NCBI RefSeq assembly: GCF_005239095.1
Contig: NZ_SZUA01000003.1
Location: 186,001-250,000 of the forward strand
Direction: 5' to 3'
Length of the DNA: 64,000 nt
Origin: Luteimonas gilva
GTDB lineage: Bacteria; Pseudomonadota; Gammaproteobacteria; Xanthomonadales; Xanthomonadaceae
Shown here: positions 51,847 through 60,684 of the stretch, one piece after another
How the letters are laid out: every line of letters begins with the position of its first letter
Numbering within the stretch: position 1 is the first letter of the stretch
Notes under the pieces: generated by a model
The model's database searches: none
The model's input: only the letters and a program-made list of their open reading frames with translations
What the model was told of the DNA's origin: nothing
Made by a program: the position numbers and the translations under genes

Positions 51847-54800
51847 ATGCAGTTGCCAGACCGGGATCGTCGGCGGAACCGCGTGTTGAAACCTTGCGCA
51901 CTGCTGATCGCGTTGCTGCCTTGCTTGGCGCACGCGGGCCAGGACGCCGCCAACACCCGTTTCGACATTCCGCCGCAACGCCTGGATACGGCACTGTCCG
52001 AATACGCGCGGCAGAGCGGCAAGCAATTGCTGTATTCGCCGGAGCTGGCGGCGGGCAAGGCCGCGCGCGCGGTGCAAGGCGAGAAAGACGCGCTGAAGGC
52101 GCTGGACGAATTGCTCGCCGGTACCGGCCTGCGCTACGCGACCAGCGCTTCGGGCGCGATCCTGATCAGCGACGCGGCGCAACGCAGCGCCGATGCGGAC
52201 GCGGATGCGTCTTCCAGCGGAGGGCCGTTGGGAAACGCCCAACGGGGCGCCGAAACACCGGCGGCGGCGTCCCAGGAACAGGCCAAGCCAGCGGCGCCAA
52301 GCGCAAGCCCGACTAGGTCGGCGGCGCAAGCCAAAACCCTCGACACGATCGTCGTCACCGCGCAGAAGAAGGTCGAGAACATCCAGAAGGTGCCGATCGC
52401 CATCACCGCGTTCGGCGGCGACGAACTCAACGACCGCAAGATCGAAACCGGCGGCGACCTGGTCACCGCGACGCCGAACGTCAGCTTCACCAAGACCAAC
52501 TTCGCCAGCTACAACTTCCAGATCCGCGGCATCGGCACGCAAGCGTTGTCGGTGACCACCGATCCGGCGGTCGCGGTCAGCTTCAACAGCACGCCGATGA
52601 TCCGCAACCGGCTGTTCGAGCAGGAATACTTCGACGTGCAGCGGGTCGAAGTGCTGCGCGGACCGCAGGGCACGCTGTACGGGCGCAACGCGACCGCCGG
52701 CGTGGTCAACATGATCCCCAACCTGGCCGATCCGGACGCTTTCGAGGCCAACGTCAAGGGCGAAGTGGGCAATTACGAATCGCGCCGCATCAACGGCATG
52801 ATCAACGTGCCGCTCAGCGACACCTTCGCGTTCCGCCTGGCCACCCAGTACACCCAGCGCGACGGCTACGACAAGAACACCGCGACCGGCAAGAAGGTGA
52901 ACGACCGCGATCTGCTGTCGGTGCGCACCTCGCTGGCGTGGAAGCCCAGCGACGCGTTCAACGCGAACCTGGTGTGGGAGCACTTCCAGGAAGACGACAA
53001 CCGCTCGCGCACCGGCAAGCAGCTCTGCTACACCGATCCGGGCCCGGCGACGATCGGTTCCACCACCGTGTCGGACCTGGACCGCAACTACATGAGCCAG
53101 GCCTGCGTGGACGGGTCGCTGTACAACCGCGGCGCGTTCGGCGTGCCCAACGGCGGCAGCTTGCCGTTCGTGCTGGGCACCAATACCGCGCCGGTGGGCT
53201 ATCTGTTCGATGCGGACGGCAATTTCGTCGATGTCGCCACGCTGATCCCGCGCGGCCTGAATCCTTACGCCGGCGTGACACAGTCCGACGATCTGCGCGA
53301 GATCGCCACCACTTACGACCCGGTGTTCAAGGCCGAGAACGACGTCGTGCAGTTGAATTTCGACGCGGACGTGAGCGATCACCTGCAATTCGTGTCGCAA
53401 AGCCTGTACACCCGCGACCAGTACTACTCGACCCAGGACTACGGCCGCTTCCAGTCCAATCCGGTGTTCACCAACACCTCCAGCGGGGTGTCGCGCTTCC
53501 TGCCCGACGGCACGATCGGCCCGGCCAACGATTTCCTGCCCAACGGCGTGTTCTGCGATCCGCAGCTCGGCTGCTCGAACCGCATGCTGACCGTCGACCT
53601 GGTCGACTCGGACAGCACCCAATGGTCGCAGGAATTCCGCCTGCAGTCTTCATTCGACGGGCCGTTCAACTTCAGCGTCGGCGCCAATTACCTGGAATAC
53701 AAAGTCGACGAAAGCTACTACGTGTTCAGCAACGTGCTGACCGCCGCGGCGCAGATCATCTTCAACGGCACCGACACCGGTGCGCCGCCCGCCTACTGCC
53801 AGCCCGGCACGGCCACCAAGATCATCGACGGCGTCGACAGCGGCATTCCCTGCGTCTACATCGATCCGAATCCGCTCAACGGCATCGACGGCCAGGGCCA
53901 CAACTATTTCCGCAGCCGCAACATGGCCAAAACGCGTTCGGCCGCGATCTTCGGCGAGACCTATTGGCAGCTGTCGGACGCGGTGAAGCTCACCGCGGGC
54001 CTGCGCTATACGCGCGACGTGAAAACGACCCAGCCGGTGCCGAGCCAGACGCTGCTGACGGCGACCGATCCGCCGCTGTACACCGCCGGCGGCGGCTACG
54101 TCGGCTACGGCTATCCGTCCAATCCGGACATCCGCCAAACCTGGAACGAACCGACCGGCCGCCTGGTGCTGGACTGGTCGCCGGACTTGTCGTTCACCGA
54201 CAGCACGATGTTCTACGCCTCCGCTTCCCGCGGCTACAAGGCCGGCGGCACCAATTCGCCGGGCATCGGTTCGAACCCGCAATACCTGACCTTCGAGCAG
54301 CGCAATCCGGAGTTCAAGGCCGAATACGTCAACGCGTTCGAGTTCGGCGCCAAGAACGTGATGGGCGGCGGCAAGTTCCTGTTCAACGCCACCTTCTTCT
54401 ACAACGACTACAAGGACTACCAGATCTCGCAGATCCAGGACCGCGCCACGCTCAACGAGAACTTCGACGCGGAAACCTGGGGCGCCGAATTCGAGACGGT
54501 GTGGCGGCCGACGCCGCAGTTCGAACTGAGCGGCAACGTCGGCTTGCTCGACACCAAGATCGGCAAGAACCAATACTCGATCGACGTGATGGACCGCACC
54601 GCGGGGAATTCGGATTGGGTGGTGGTGCGGCCCTGGCTGCAGCTCGCCTCCAATTGCGTCGCGCCGAAGGACTTGGTCGAGAAAGTGCTGCAGGCGACCT
54701 ACACCCAGCCGGCGCCGTTCAACAACGCGGCCAACAACCTCAACAGCTTCTGCGCCAACAACTACTACCTCTCGGCGGGCGGCTTCACCCGCGACCAGGG

Positions 54801-55266
54801 TTTCGAAGGCGGTCCCGGCGACCGCGCCTACCTGCTCGGCACCGACACCTACTACAACCCGCTCACCGATGCGCCGAACGGCGGCGCGGGCTTCGCCAAG
54901 AACGTCGGCGGCCACCAGCTGCCGAACGCGCCGCATCTCACGGTGAGCTTGAGTCCTCAGTACCGGTTCGCGCTGGCGCAAGGCGACCTCACCGTGCGCG
55001 CCGATCTGTACTACCAGGGCCCGAGTTGGGCGCGCATCTACCAGGACAAGATCGACCGTTTGCACGACTGGGGCAACGTCAATCTTTCCTTGACCTATCA
55101 GCATCTGGACAGCGATTTGACCGTGCAGCTGTACGTGAAGAACGCGCTCGGCGGCAAAGCCATCACCGGCACTTTCCTCAATAGCGACGACACGGGCCTG
55201 ACTTCGAACGTGTTCATCCAGGATCCGCGGATCATCGGCCTGTCGATCCGCAAGGGCTTCTACTGA
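51847..55266 (+). CDS. TonB-dependent transducer (receptor with N-terminal STN signalling domain)
   Basis: A 1139-residue outer-membrane receptor. After the signal peptide (ending CLAHAG, about residue 31) comes a secretin/TonB short N-terminal (STN) domain, about 37-105, with FDIPPQRLDTALSEYARQSG. A Ser/Ala/Pro-rich linker reaches about 160, then the TonB box (LDTIVVTAQ) and plug with VEVLRGPQGTLYGRNATAG. The barrel ends in SIRKGFY. The STN domain is what talks to FecR, so this receptor both imports and signals. The plug resembles Sphingomonad-type receptors for large hydrophobic or organic substrates; the ligand is unknown. It is 1139 residues, longer than the usual 700-900, because of STN, linker and large barrel loops. 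Confidence 0.93.
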   Translation: MQLPDRDRRRNRVLKPCALLIALLPCLAHAGQDAANTRFDIPPQRLDTALSEYARQSGKQLLYSPELAAGKAARAVQGEKDALKALDELLAGTGLRYATSASGAILISDAAQRSADADADASSSGGPLGNAQRGAETPAAASQEQAKPAAPSASPTRSAAQAKTLDTIVVTAQKKVENIQKVPIAITAFGGDELNDRKIETGGDLVTATPNVSFTKTNFASYNFQIRGIGTQALSVTTDPAVAVSFNSTPMIRNRLFEQEYFDVQRVEVLRGPQGTLYGRNATAGVVNMIPNLADPDAFEANVKGEVGNYESRRINGMINVPLSDTFAFRLATQYTQRDGYDKNTATGKKVNDRDLLSVRTSLAWKPSDAFNANLVWEHFQEDDNRSRTGKQLCYTDPGPATIGSTTVSDLDRNYMSQACVDGSLYNRGAFGVPNGGSLPFVLGTNTAPVGYLFDADGNFVDVATLIPRGLNPYAGVTQSDDLREIATTYDPVFKAENDVVQLNFDADVSDHLQFVSQSLYTRDQYYSTQDYGRFQSNPVFTNTSSGVSRFLPDGTIGPANDFLPNGVFCDPQLGCSNRMLTVDLVDSDSTQWSQEFRLQSSFDGPFNFSVGANYLEYKVDESYYVFSNVLTAAAQIIFNGTDTGAPPAYCQPGTATKIIDGVDSGIPCVYIDPNPLNGIDGQGHNYFRSRNMAKTRSAAIFGETYWQLSDAVKLTAGLRYTRDVKTTQPVPSQTLLTATDPPLYTAGGGYVGYGYPSNPDIRQTWNEPTGRLVLDWSPDLSFTDSTMFYASASRGYKAGGTNSPGIGSNPQYLTFEQRNPEFKAEYVNAFEFGAKNVMGGGKFLFNATFFYNDYKDYQISQIQDRATLNENFDAETWGAEFETVWRPTPQFELSGNVGLLDTKIGKNQYSIDVMDRTAGNSDWVVVRPWLQLASNCVAPKDLVEKVLQATYTQPAPFNNAANNLNSFCANNYYLSAGGFTRDQGFEGGPGDRAYLLGTDTYYNPLTDAPNGGAGFAKNVGGHQLPNAPHLTVSLSPQYRFALAQGDLTVRADLYYQGPSWARIYQDKIDRLHDWGNVNLSLTYQHLDSDLTVQLYVKNALGGKAITGTFLNSDDTGLTSNVFIQDPRIIGLSIRKGFY

Positions 55267-55283
55267 CTGAGCCGTTCAATACC

Positions 55284-55299
55284 GCCTTGTTCGCAAGGC
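55284..55299 (+). other. UUCG-type hairpin after the receptor gene
   Basis: GCCTTG-TTCG-CAAGGC forms a perfect stem with a TTCG tetraloop, 18 bases after the receptor stop codon. There is no T tract, so it may serve as a processing or stability element. Confidence 0.6.
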
Positions 55300-55336
55300 A
55301 GCGCCGCCACGCGCCGTGCACTCCGTGGCAACCCTC

Positions 55337-55352
55337 GGACGCGGAGGCGTCC
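55337..55352 (+). other. Second intercistronic hairpin
   Basis: GGACGC-GGAG-GCGTCC, a perfect stem, 31 bases upstream of the next start codon. Confidence 0.55.
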
Positions 55353-55382
55353 GGGCCCTCAACTACATCGGAGTACAGCGTC

Positions 55383-55937
55383 ATGCTCAAGCTCAAATCC
55401 GCCGCTCTCGCCGCCATGATCGTCGCCGGTTCGTTTGCGGCTTCGTCGGCTTTCGCTTCCGGCCTGGAAATCTGGAACGGCTCGGCCTGGGTGAGGAACG
55501 GCACGGTCGTGATTTCCGGACCGACCACCGCCACTTACCTGGGCAACACCGTGCCGTGCACGTCCGCCTTCACGCTGACGCTGACCAGCGGCGCGGCGCA
55601 GGTCACCAACGCGACGTTCTCCGGCAGCGGCGCTTGCACCGGCATCACCAAAGTCTTGCCGTGGAACGTCTCCGCGCCGACCGCTGGCGCGGGCACCTCG
55701 GTGAACCTCACGATCAGCGGCATCAACATCCGTTTCCCGACGCCGCCGCAGACCTGCACCGGCAGCGTGAGCGGCAATCTGCCGAACGCGAATCCGTACT
55801 CGCCCGATCCGCCCACCAGCCCGGGCCCGTACAACGCCTACTTCACCTTCAGCGGTTCGCTCGCGGGCGGTTGCACGGTCAGCCATCGTTCGCCCGGCCT
55901 GACTTCCGATACCCCGATCCGCGCTTATTTCCCTTGA
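55383..55937 (+). CDS. Small secreted protein (PraB-like?)
   Basis: A 184-residue protein with a signal peptide (MLKLKSAALAAMIVAGSFAA, cleavage near ASA-FAS). The mature part is Gly/Ser/Thr-rich and beta-like, with four cysteines (VPCTSAF, GACTGI, QTCTGS, GGCTVS) that could form two disulfides. It reminds me of PraA/PraB-type small secreted proteins known from growth on alkanes, but this is a weak match. It lies 116 bases downstream of the receptor gene, across two strong hairpins, and is probably part of the same regulon. No enzyme motif is visible. Confidence 0.7.
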   Translation: MLKLKSAALAAMIVAGSFAASSAFASGLEIWNGSAWVRNGTVVISGPTTATYLGNTVPCTSAFTLTLTSGAAQVTNATFSGSGACTGITKVLPWNVSAPTAGAGTSVNLTISGINIRFPTPPQTCTGSVSGNLPNANPYSPDPPTSPGPYNAYFTFSGSLAGGCTVSHRSPGLTSDTPIRAYFP

Positions 55938-55944
55938 TCTGAGC

Positions 55945-55964
55945 GGTTCGCGACGAAGCGAACC
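55945..55964 (+). other. Intercistronic hairpin
   Basis: GGTTCGC-GACGAA-GCGAACC is a perfect 7-bp stem directly after the stop codon of the small secreted protein. Confidence 0.55.
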
Positions 55965-55993
55965 CATCGCTCACGAGTCGCCAAGGAAGGCGA

Positions 55994-56015
55994 GGTCCGC
56001 GACCAAGCGCGGACC
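55994..56015 (+). other. Intercistronic hairpin
   Basis: GGTCCGCG-ACCAAG-CGCGGACC is a perfect 8-bp GC-rich stem within the 196-base gap between the two secreted-protein genes. Confidence 0.55.
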
Positions 56016-56133
56016 GACGTGCGGTCGCTCCGAGCGCGATGCGTTTGGAGCGGCCGTCATGGAAGGACGTTCTCGAAGTTCCGCGGTTCGCTCGGACCGC
56101 GCATCGACCCATCACCGCTTCAGGAGCTCGAAC

Positions 56134-57060
56134 ATGCTCAAGACATCGCTTTCCCTGGCCTTCGCCACGGCGGCGCTGGCCGGCGTCCTCGCCGCGCCGG
56201 ACGCGGCCGCAGGCACGCCATCGGGACCGTACGCGAAATTCAAATACTGTCCGTATACGAATCCGGATGTCGCCGACGGCGGCAGCTGCGTTCTCAACAC
56301 CACCCGTTCGGGCATGTTCAAGATCGGCAGCACCACTTTGCCGATCGACAAGCCGATCGTGCTGCAGGGCGGGATCAAATGGCTCAGCGATTCGCCGCTG
56401 TACGCCGCGGTCGGCGCGCCGACGCTGTCCGCGCCGCCGGCCAAGGTGCCCGGCGGCTTGCTCGGCATCATGAATCCGAATCCCAACTGGCCCGGCCCGC
56501 TATGGACCGCCTTCTGGGCGATCGTCGCGGTGGCCAACGACGTGACCGCCACGATGGAGCCCGTCGCTCCGGCGCAAACCAACTTCATCAACGCGCTGTA
56601 TCCGCCCACCGACGGCAGCGATCCCACCGCGGTGAAGATGGCGGTGCGCGTGAAGCTGCAGAATCCGTTCCTGGGCGACACCTGCTACATCGGTTCGGCG
56701 CAGAACCCGATCGTGATCAAGCTGCAGACCGGCACCACCGCGCCGCCGCCGCCGAATCTGCCGATTTCCGGCGACCCGGGCGAGACCTACACGGTGTGGA
56801 CCGACGAGCCGAATTACATCGGCTACATCCAGAACGACGATGCGACCCTGGTCGACAACGCGTTCGCGGTGCCGGCGGCGCAAGGCTGCGGCAACGTCGC
56901 CTTGGGCTTGCCGATCCTGACCCAGGTGCTGGACGCGCTGGTGTCCGGCGCGGTGAATCTGAAGGTGGGCCTGCCGTCCGCGTCGGGCAAGAACACCGCG
57001 ATCCTGACCGGCGACACTTCGATCGCCTCGTCGGCCTACGTCCTGGCCAGCGAGGAATAG
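56134..57060 (+). CDS. Secreted protein of unknown function
   Basis: A 308-residue protein. The start at 56134 is preceded by CAGGAG and gives a signal peptide (MLKTSLSLAFATAALAGVLA, cleavage after about residue 27). The mature part begins with FKYCPYTNPDVADGGSC, then has VLQGGIKWL, KVPGGLLGIM and LQNPFLGDTCYIGS. I recall similar patterns (YCP...NP, LQGG, VPGGLLG, FLG..CYIGS) in secreted proteins of actinobacteria, where the function is also unknown. Two cysteine pairs probably form disulfides. Its N-terminus (MLKTSLSLAFA) resembles that of the 184-residue neighbour (MLKLKSAALAA). An in-frame ATG at 56059 is upstream of any ribosome site. Confidence 0.72.
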   Translation: MLKTSLSLAFATAALAGVLAAPDAAAGTPSGPYAKFKYCPYTNPDVADGGSCVLNTTRSGMFKIGSTTLPIDKPIVLQGGIKWLSDSPLYAAVGAPTLSAPPAKVPGGLLGIMNPNPNWPGPLWTAFWAIVAVANDVTATMEPVAPAQTNFINALYPPTDGSDPTAVKMAVRVKLQNPFLGDTCYIGSAQNPIVIKLQTGTTAPPPPNLPISGDPGETYTVWTDEPNYIGYIQNDDATLVDNAFAVPAAQGCGNVALGLPILTQVLDALVSGAVNLKVGLPSASGKNTAILTGDTSIASSAYVLASEE

Positions 57061-57086
57061 CCGTCCGCACGCAAGCGAAACGCCGA

Positions 57087-57112
57087 CGCGGAGCGGCTCC
57101 TGCCGCTCTGCG
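57087..57112 (+). terminator. Hairpin after the second secreted protein, possible terminator
   Basis: An 11-bp stem with one G-U pair (arms 57087-57097 and 57102-57112) and loop TCCT lies 26 bases after the stop. Only two T residues follow, so it could be a weak terminator or another stabilising hairpin. Confidence 0.45.
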
Positions 57113-57125
57113 TTAGCCTAAGCCG

Positions 57126-58109
57126 ATGCGCCGCCTGCATTTCGCCATCGCCTGCGCCGGGCTGATCGCCGTTGCCGGCGCCTATCAGTTGGGCCGCATG
57201 CAAGATCCGCCTCCGGCCGGCGCGAGAGCGGCGGCGAACGCCGTCGTGGCCGATGCCGATAGCGGCGACAGCGCCGCAGCGCATGTTCCCGCGTCGAACC
57301 CGCACGCGGCGCGCGTGCGCATTTCGCTGCCTCCGCCCGGCGCCCCGCTGCAGAACGTGTTCGCGGAGCTGCAATCGCGCGCGAATGCGGGCGACGTCGC
57401 GGCCGCGACGCGACTGTATCGGGATTTGAGCCTATGCGGCCGTTTCCGCGGCATCGACTGGGCCAATTCCCAGCTCGCCGACGAGTTGCTGGAAGAAGGC
57501 GTCAAAGGCATGCCGCCCGAGCAGTTGGAGAATTACCAGGCTCAGCTGGAAGCGATCGAATCGCGCAAGCGCAACATGGCGCGGCTGCATGCGCTGTGCG
57601 ACGGCGCGGATGCGGCGATGCTGGATTCGCTGGTGCCCAATATGCAAAAGGCCGCGCAGCTCGGCGAACCGAACGCGCGCGCCTGTTATTTGGCGACGGG
57701 ACCCAACTACGATACGCGCAGCCTGATTGACCATCCCGAACGCCTGGCGGCGTACCGCCGCAGCGTGCCGGCGCTGATCGACGCCGGCCTCGCCGCCGGC
57801 GATTGGAAAGTGGTGGACATCCTGCGCGGCGCCTACCAGCCGGGCGCCGACGGATTGCTGGCCGGCGTTTTGGGCGCGGATCCCGACCGCTACTACCGCT
57901 ATCTCAAGCTGTACCGCCTCGGCGCGGAAACGTATCGGACGCGCAAATTGGACCAGCAATTGGCCGCCGCCGCGGCGCAACTCGCGCCGGAGCGGCGCGA
58001 TGAAGCGGACGCGTGGGCGCAGACCGTGTTCCATCGCGACTTCGACGCGGGCAATTCGACCGAGTCGACGGTGACCGGTTGGGATCCTTGTTCCTTTCCT
58101 TATGAGTGA
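57126..58109 (+). CDS. Membrane-anchored hypothetical protein, first of a tandem pair
   Basis: A 327-residue protein with an N-terminal signal anchor (LHFAIACAGLIAVAGAYQLG). The soluble part is helical, with SEL1/TPR-like stretches (ELQSRANAGDVAAATRLYRD, LGEPNARACYLATGP) and LRGAYQPGADGLLAGVLG followed by YRYLKLYRLGAE. I recognise no named family. It is clearly homologous to the next gene over its whole length. Position just after the secreted proteins suggests, but does not prove, a shared role. Confidence 0.75.
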   Translation: MRRLHFAIACAGLIAVAGAYQLGRMQDPPPAGARAAANAVVADADSGDSAAAHVPASNPHAARVRISLPPPGAPLQNVFAELQSRANAGDVAAATRLYRDLSLCGRFRGIDWANSQLADELLEEGVKGMPPEQLENYQAQLEAIESRKRNMARLHALCDGADAAMLDSLVPNMQKAAQLGEPNARACYLATGPNYDTRSLIDHPERLAAYRRSVPALIDAGLAAGDWKVVDILRGAYQPGADGLLAGVLGADPDRYYRYLKLYRLGAETYRTRKLDQQLAAAAAQLAPERRDEADAWAQTVFHRDFDAGNSTESTVTGWDPCSFPYE

Positions 58110-58141
58110 AGCGCGATGAAACATTTTCGGACAATCAGCGC

Positions 58142-59113
58142 ATGACCCGGCGCCAAGCGCTCGCCCTCGGCGTCGCGTTGGCCGCACTGGCCGGCGCCTA
58201 TTTCCTGGGCCGCGCGAACGCGCCGTCGTCGTTCGATGCCGCGCCCATCGCCAGCGCGGAACGCGCGGCCGACGCGGCGACCGATGCGCCGCTCGCCGCC
58301 GCCAGCGAGAATGCGCGGCTCGCCGCGAAAAAAGGCGCGTCGTTGCCGAACGCCGGCACGCCGCTGCGCCAAACCTATGCCGAATTGCAGGCGCGCGCCG
58401 CGGCCGGAGACGCGGCCGCGGCGTCGCGCCTGTTCCGCGATCTGGACCATTGCAGCCGCCAGAACGCAGCGCAATGGCGCAACGCCGCCGCCATGAACGA
58501 CCTGGCCGGGAAATCGACCGAGAACCTGCGGCCCGAACAGCTGCGCACCCAACAGATGCTGCTCGAGGCGATGGAGCTGCGCCAGCAATCCGCTCGCGCG
58601 GTCCAGGATTTGTGTGCCGGCGTGGACGAAGCGATGCTCGGCACGCTGGTGGCGAACATGGCGCAAGCCGCACGACTGGGCGACAAGGACGCCCGCGCCT
58701 GTTATCTGGATCGCGGTCCGCTTTACGACGCGCGCAGCCTGCTCGCGCGGCCGCAGTCGTTGCAAGCGTACAAGCAACAGGCGCAGGCCATGATCCAAGC
58801 GGGACTCGCGTCGGGCGATTGGCGCGTGGTCGATCTGCTGCGCGGGGCTTACGAGCCGGGCGCGCAGAATCTGCTCGCCGGTTTGGTCGGCGCCGATCCG
58901 GTGCAGCATTACCGCTATCTCAAGCTCTATCGCCTCGGGGCCGAAGCGCATCGCGCAGGAGGTTTGGATCGGGAATTAGCGGCGGCCGCGTCGGGTTTGA
59001 CGCCCGCGCAGCTTTCGGAAGCCGAGCAATGGGCGCAAACCATGCGCAGGGACCGTTTCTCCGACGATTCGACCCGCGCGACGCCGCAGGGCTGGGACGC
59101 CTGCGCGTTTTAG
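58142..59113 (+). CDS. Membrane-anchored hypothetical protein, second of a tandem pair
   Basis: A 323-residue paralogue of the preceding protein. It starts MTRRQALALGVALAALAGAY and FLGRANAP, a signal anchor. It shares ELQARAAAGDAAAASRLFRD, ARACYLDRGPLYDARSLL, DWRVVDLLRGAYEPGAQNLL and HYRYLKLYRLGAE with its neighbour. A GTG start 12 codons upstream (58106) is possible but would put polar residues before the anchor. The two genes are 32 bases apart and probably form an operon created by tandem duplication. Confidence 0.75.
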   Translation: MTRRQALALGVALAALAGAYFLGRANAPSSFDAAPIASAERAADAATDAPLAAASENARLAAKKGASLPNAGTPLRQTYAELQARAAAGDAAAASRLFRDLDHCSRQNAAQWRNAAAMNDLAGKSTENLRPEQLRTQQMLLEAMELRQQSARAVQDLCAGVDEAMLGTLVANMAQAARLGDKDARACYLDRGPLYDARSLLARPQSLQAYKQQAQAMIQAGLASGDWRVVDLLRGAYEPGAQNLLAGLVGADPVQHYRYLKLYRLGAEAHRAGGLDRELAAAASGLTPAQLSEAEQWAQTMRRDRFSDDSTRATPQGWDACAF

Positions 59114-59118
59114 ATTAG

Positions 59119-59234
59119 CCCTCTCCCCTCGGGAGGAGGTTGGGTGAGGGTTCGGCGAAGCGACGTCATTCCAGCTTGCGTCGTACTCCGAACCCTCATC
59201 CGCCCTTCGGGCACCTTCTCCCGATGGGAGAAGG
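59119..59234. repeat. CCCTCTCCC / CCTTCTCCC repeat pair
   Basis: Mirror-image arrangement of the element at 37993: CCCTCTCCCCTCGGGAGGAG at the left, GAGGGTTCGG ... CCGAACCCTC inside, and CCTTCTCCCGATGGGAGAAG at the right. It lies between convergent genes. Confidence 0.8.
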
Positions 59235-59249
59235 AGAAGCATCGTTGCC

Positions 59250-59942
59250 TCAGTTTTCGCGCTTCGCCACGATCAACCAATGATTGAACGGCGTATTGCC
59301 GTACAGCGGCGCGAATTCGACCGACAAGCCCGCGTCTTCCAAGCTCCGGCGCAAACCGGCTTCGGTCGGGTAATGCGCCGGCGCGGATTGCATCCAGCCG
59401 ACCAGGTGCGCGAAGCGATCGGTTAAGCGCGTAGCGCTGCCGCGCCGGCCGCCGTCGTCCAATGCGGCGCGGATCACTAGCTTGGCGCCTGGCGTCAGCA
59501 TCGCGACGGCCGCATCCAACAGCCGTTGCTGCGCCGTTTGCGGCAAGTACTGCAGCACGTCCAGGATCGCCACGCTGCCGCGATGCGCGGGCAGTTCGTT
59601 GGCCAGGTCGACCACTTCGAAGCGCGCGTTCGCCAAGCCGCTGCGCTCGGCGGCGCGCCGGCCGCGCTCGATCTTCGGCGCGTCGTTGTCGACGCCGTAA
59701 TAGGCCAATGCTTGTCCGTCGCGCGCCAGCGCGTGCGCCAGCAATCCCAGGCCGCAGCCCAGGTCGAGCAAGGGCGCGTCGGTGCCGCGCAGCGCCTGCA
59801 GCACGCCCGGATACAGCGGATCGCTCGCCAGTTTTTCGCGGGTGTAGTAGTAGTCGTAGCGATTGCCCCACCAGCGCAGCGGCAGGAAGGCGCGGGCGAT
59901 GCTGTCGGCTTGACGCCGCGCGAACGGCTGCGAGACGTTCAT
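59250..59942 (-). CDS. Class I SAM-dependent methyltransferase
   Basis: A 230-residue protein. Motif I is LLDLGCGLGLLAHAL (about 57-71), followed by YYGVDNDAPKIERGRRAA and a motif II-like VAILDVLQYLP. The start at 59942 overlaps the stop of the SGNH gene (ATGA), so the two are translationally coupled. A short N-terminal WWGNRYDYYYTREKL precedes the fold. The substrate is not evident. Confidence 0.87.
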   Translation of the reverse strand: MNVSQPFARRQADSIARAFLPLRWWGNRYDYYYTREKLASDPLYPGVLQALRGTDAPLLDLGCGLGLLAHALARDGQALAYYGVDNDAPKIERGRRAAERSGLANARFEVVDLANELPAHRGSVAILDVLQYLPQTAQQRLLDAAVAMLTPGAKLVIRAALDDGGRRGSATRLTDRFAHLVGWMQSAPAHYPTEAGLRRSLEDAGLSVEFAPLYGNTPFNHWLIVAKREN

Positions 59943-60565
59943 CGCGCCAGCAATCCGCGCGCGACAGGCAGCGCCAGGCGCGTCCATTCGGCGTACAGTG
60001 CCGCGGAGGGATGCAAGCCGTCGTCGGCCTGCATCGCGTCATCGGCGCCGCGTTCGCGGCTGACCGGCGCGATGTCGACGAAGGCCACGTCCTGTTCCGC
60101 GCAAATGTCCCGCGCCGCGGCGTTGTACTCGTCCAGTTCGCGCGAAATCCGCGCCAGGTCGCGGCCCGAATCGCGGCCGAAACGGGTGACGCCCCAATCC
60201 GGGATCGACAGGACGAGCACCCGATCGCTGCGGCCGCCGGCGAAACCGATCGCGCGCCGCAGCAGCGCTGCGAACTGGTCGCGGTACTCGCCGACGCCGC
60301 GGCCGCGGTATTGGTTGTTGACGCCGATCAGCAGGCTGACGAAGCCGTAATCGCCGAGCGGTTCGGCGGCGTCGATCGCCGCATCGAGTTCGTCGGTGGT
60401 CCAGCCGGTGGTGGCGACGATGCGCGGATCGGCCAGCGCGATGCCCTCGCGGCGCAAGGCGGCGGCCAACTGCATAGGCCAGCGGCCCGCTTCCGGAACG
60501 CTTTCGCCGATGGTGTAGCTGTCGCCGAGGGCGAGATAGCGGATCGCTTGAGGTTGATCGGTCAT
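59939..60565 (-). CDS. SGNH/GDSL-type hydrolase
   Basis: A 208-residue esterase-like enzyme. Block I is LALGDSYTIGE (nucleophile Ser), the Gly and Asn blocks appear in ATTGWTTDEL and LIGVNNQYRG, and the catalytic Asp-His is in ADDGLHPSAAL. No signal peptide is seen. The ATG at 60565 begins MTDQPQAIRYLALG; a second ATG four codons upstream is possible. It forms an operon with the methyltransferase. Confidence 0.88.
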   Translation of the reverse strand: MTDQPQAIRYLALGDSYTIGESVPEAGRWPMQLAAALRREGIALADPRIVATTGWTTDELDAAIDAAEPLGDYGFVSLLIGVNNQYRGRGVGEYRDQFAALLRRAIGFAGGRSDRVLVLSIPDWGVTRFGRDSGRDLARISRELDEYNAAARDICAEQDVAFVDIAPVSRERGADDAMQADDGLHPSAALYAEWTRLALPVARGLLAR

Positions 60566-60582
60566 GGTTGGAAGCAAAAGCC

Positions 60583-60668
60583 TAGACGCGGATTAGAGCA
60601 AGAACAGCGGATAAAAACGTTTTAACTTTATAAGCGTTATCCGCTGTTCTTGCTCCGATCCGCGTCTA
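60583..60668. repeat. 86-bp near-perfect palindrome (GCGGATTAGAGCAAGAACAGCGGAT type)
   Basis: The left 32 bases from 60583 (TAGACGCGGATTAGAGC...) match the reverse complement of the right end (ending CGATCCGCGTCTA at 60668) at 30 of 32 positions, with a short AT-rich centre. It belongs with the elements at 30460 and 37098 and lies between the aminotransferase and SGNH genes. Confidence 0.8.
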
Positions 60669-60684
60669 AAAAGCTCTTGACGCT

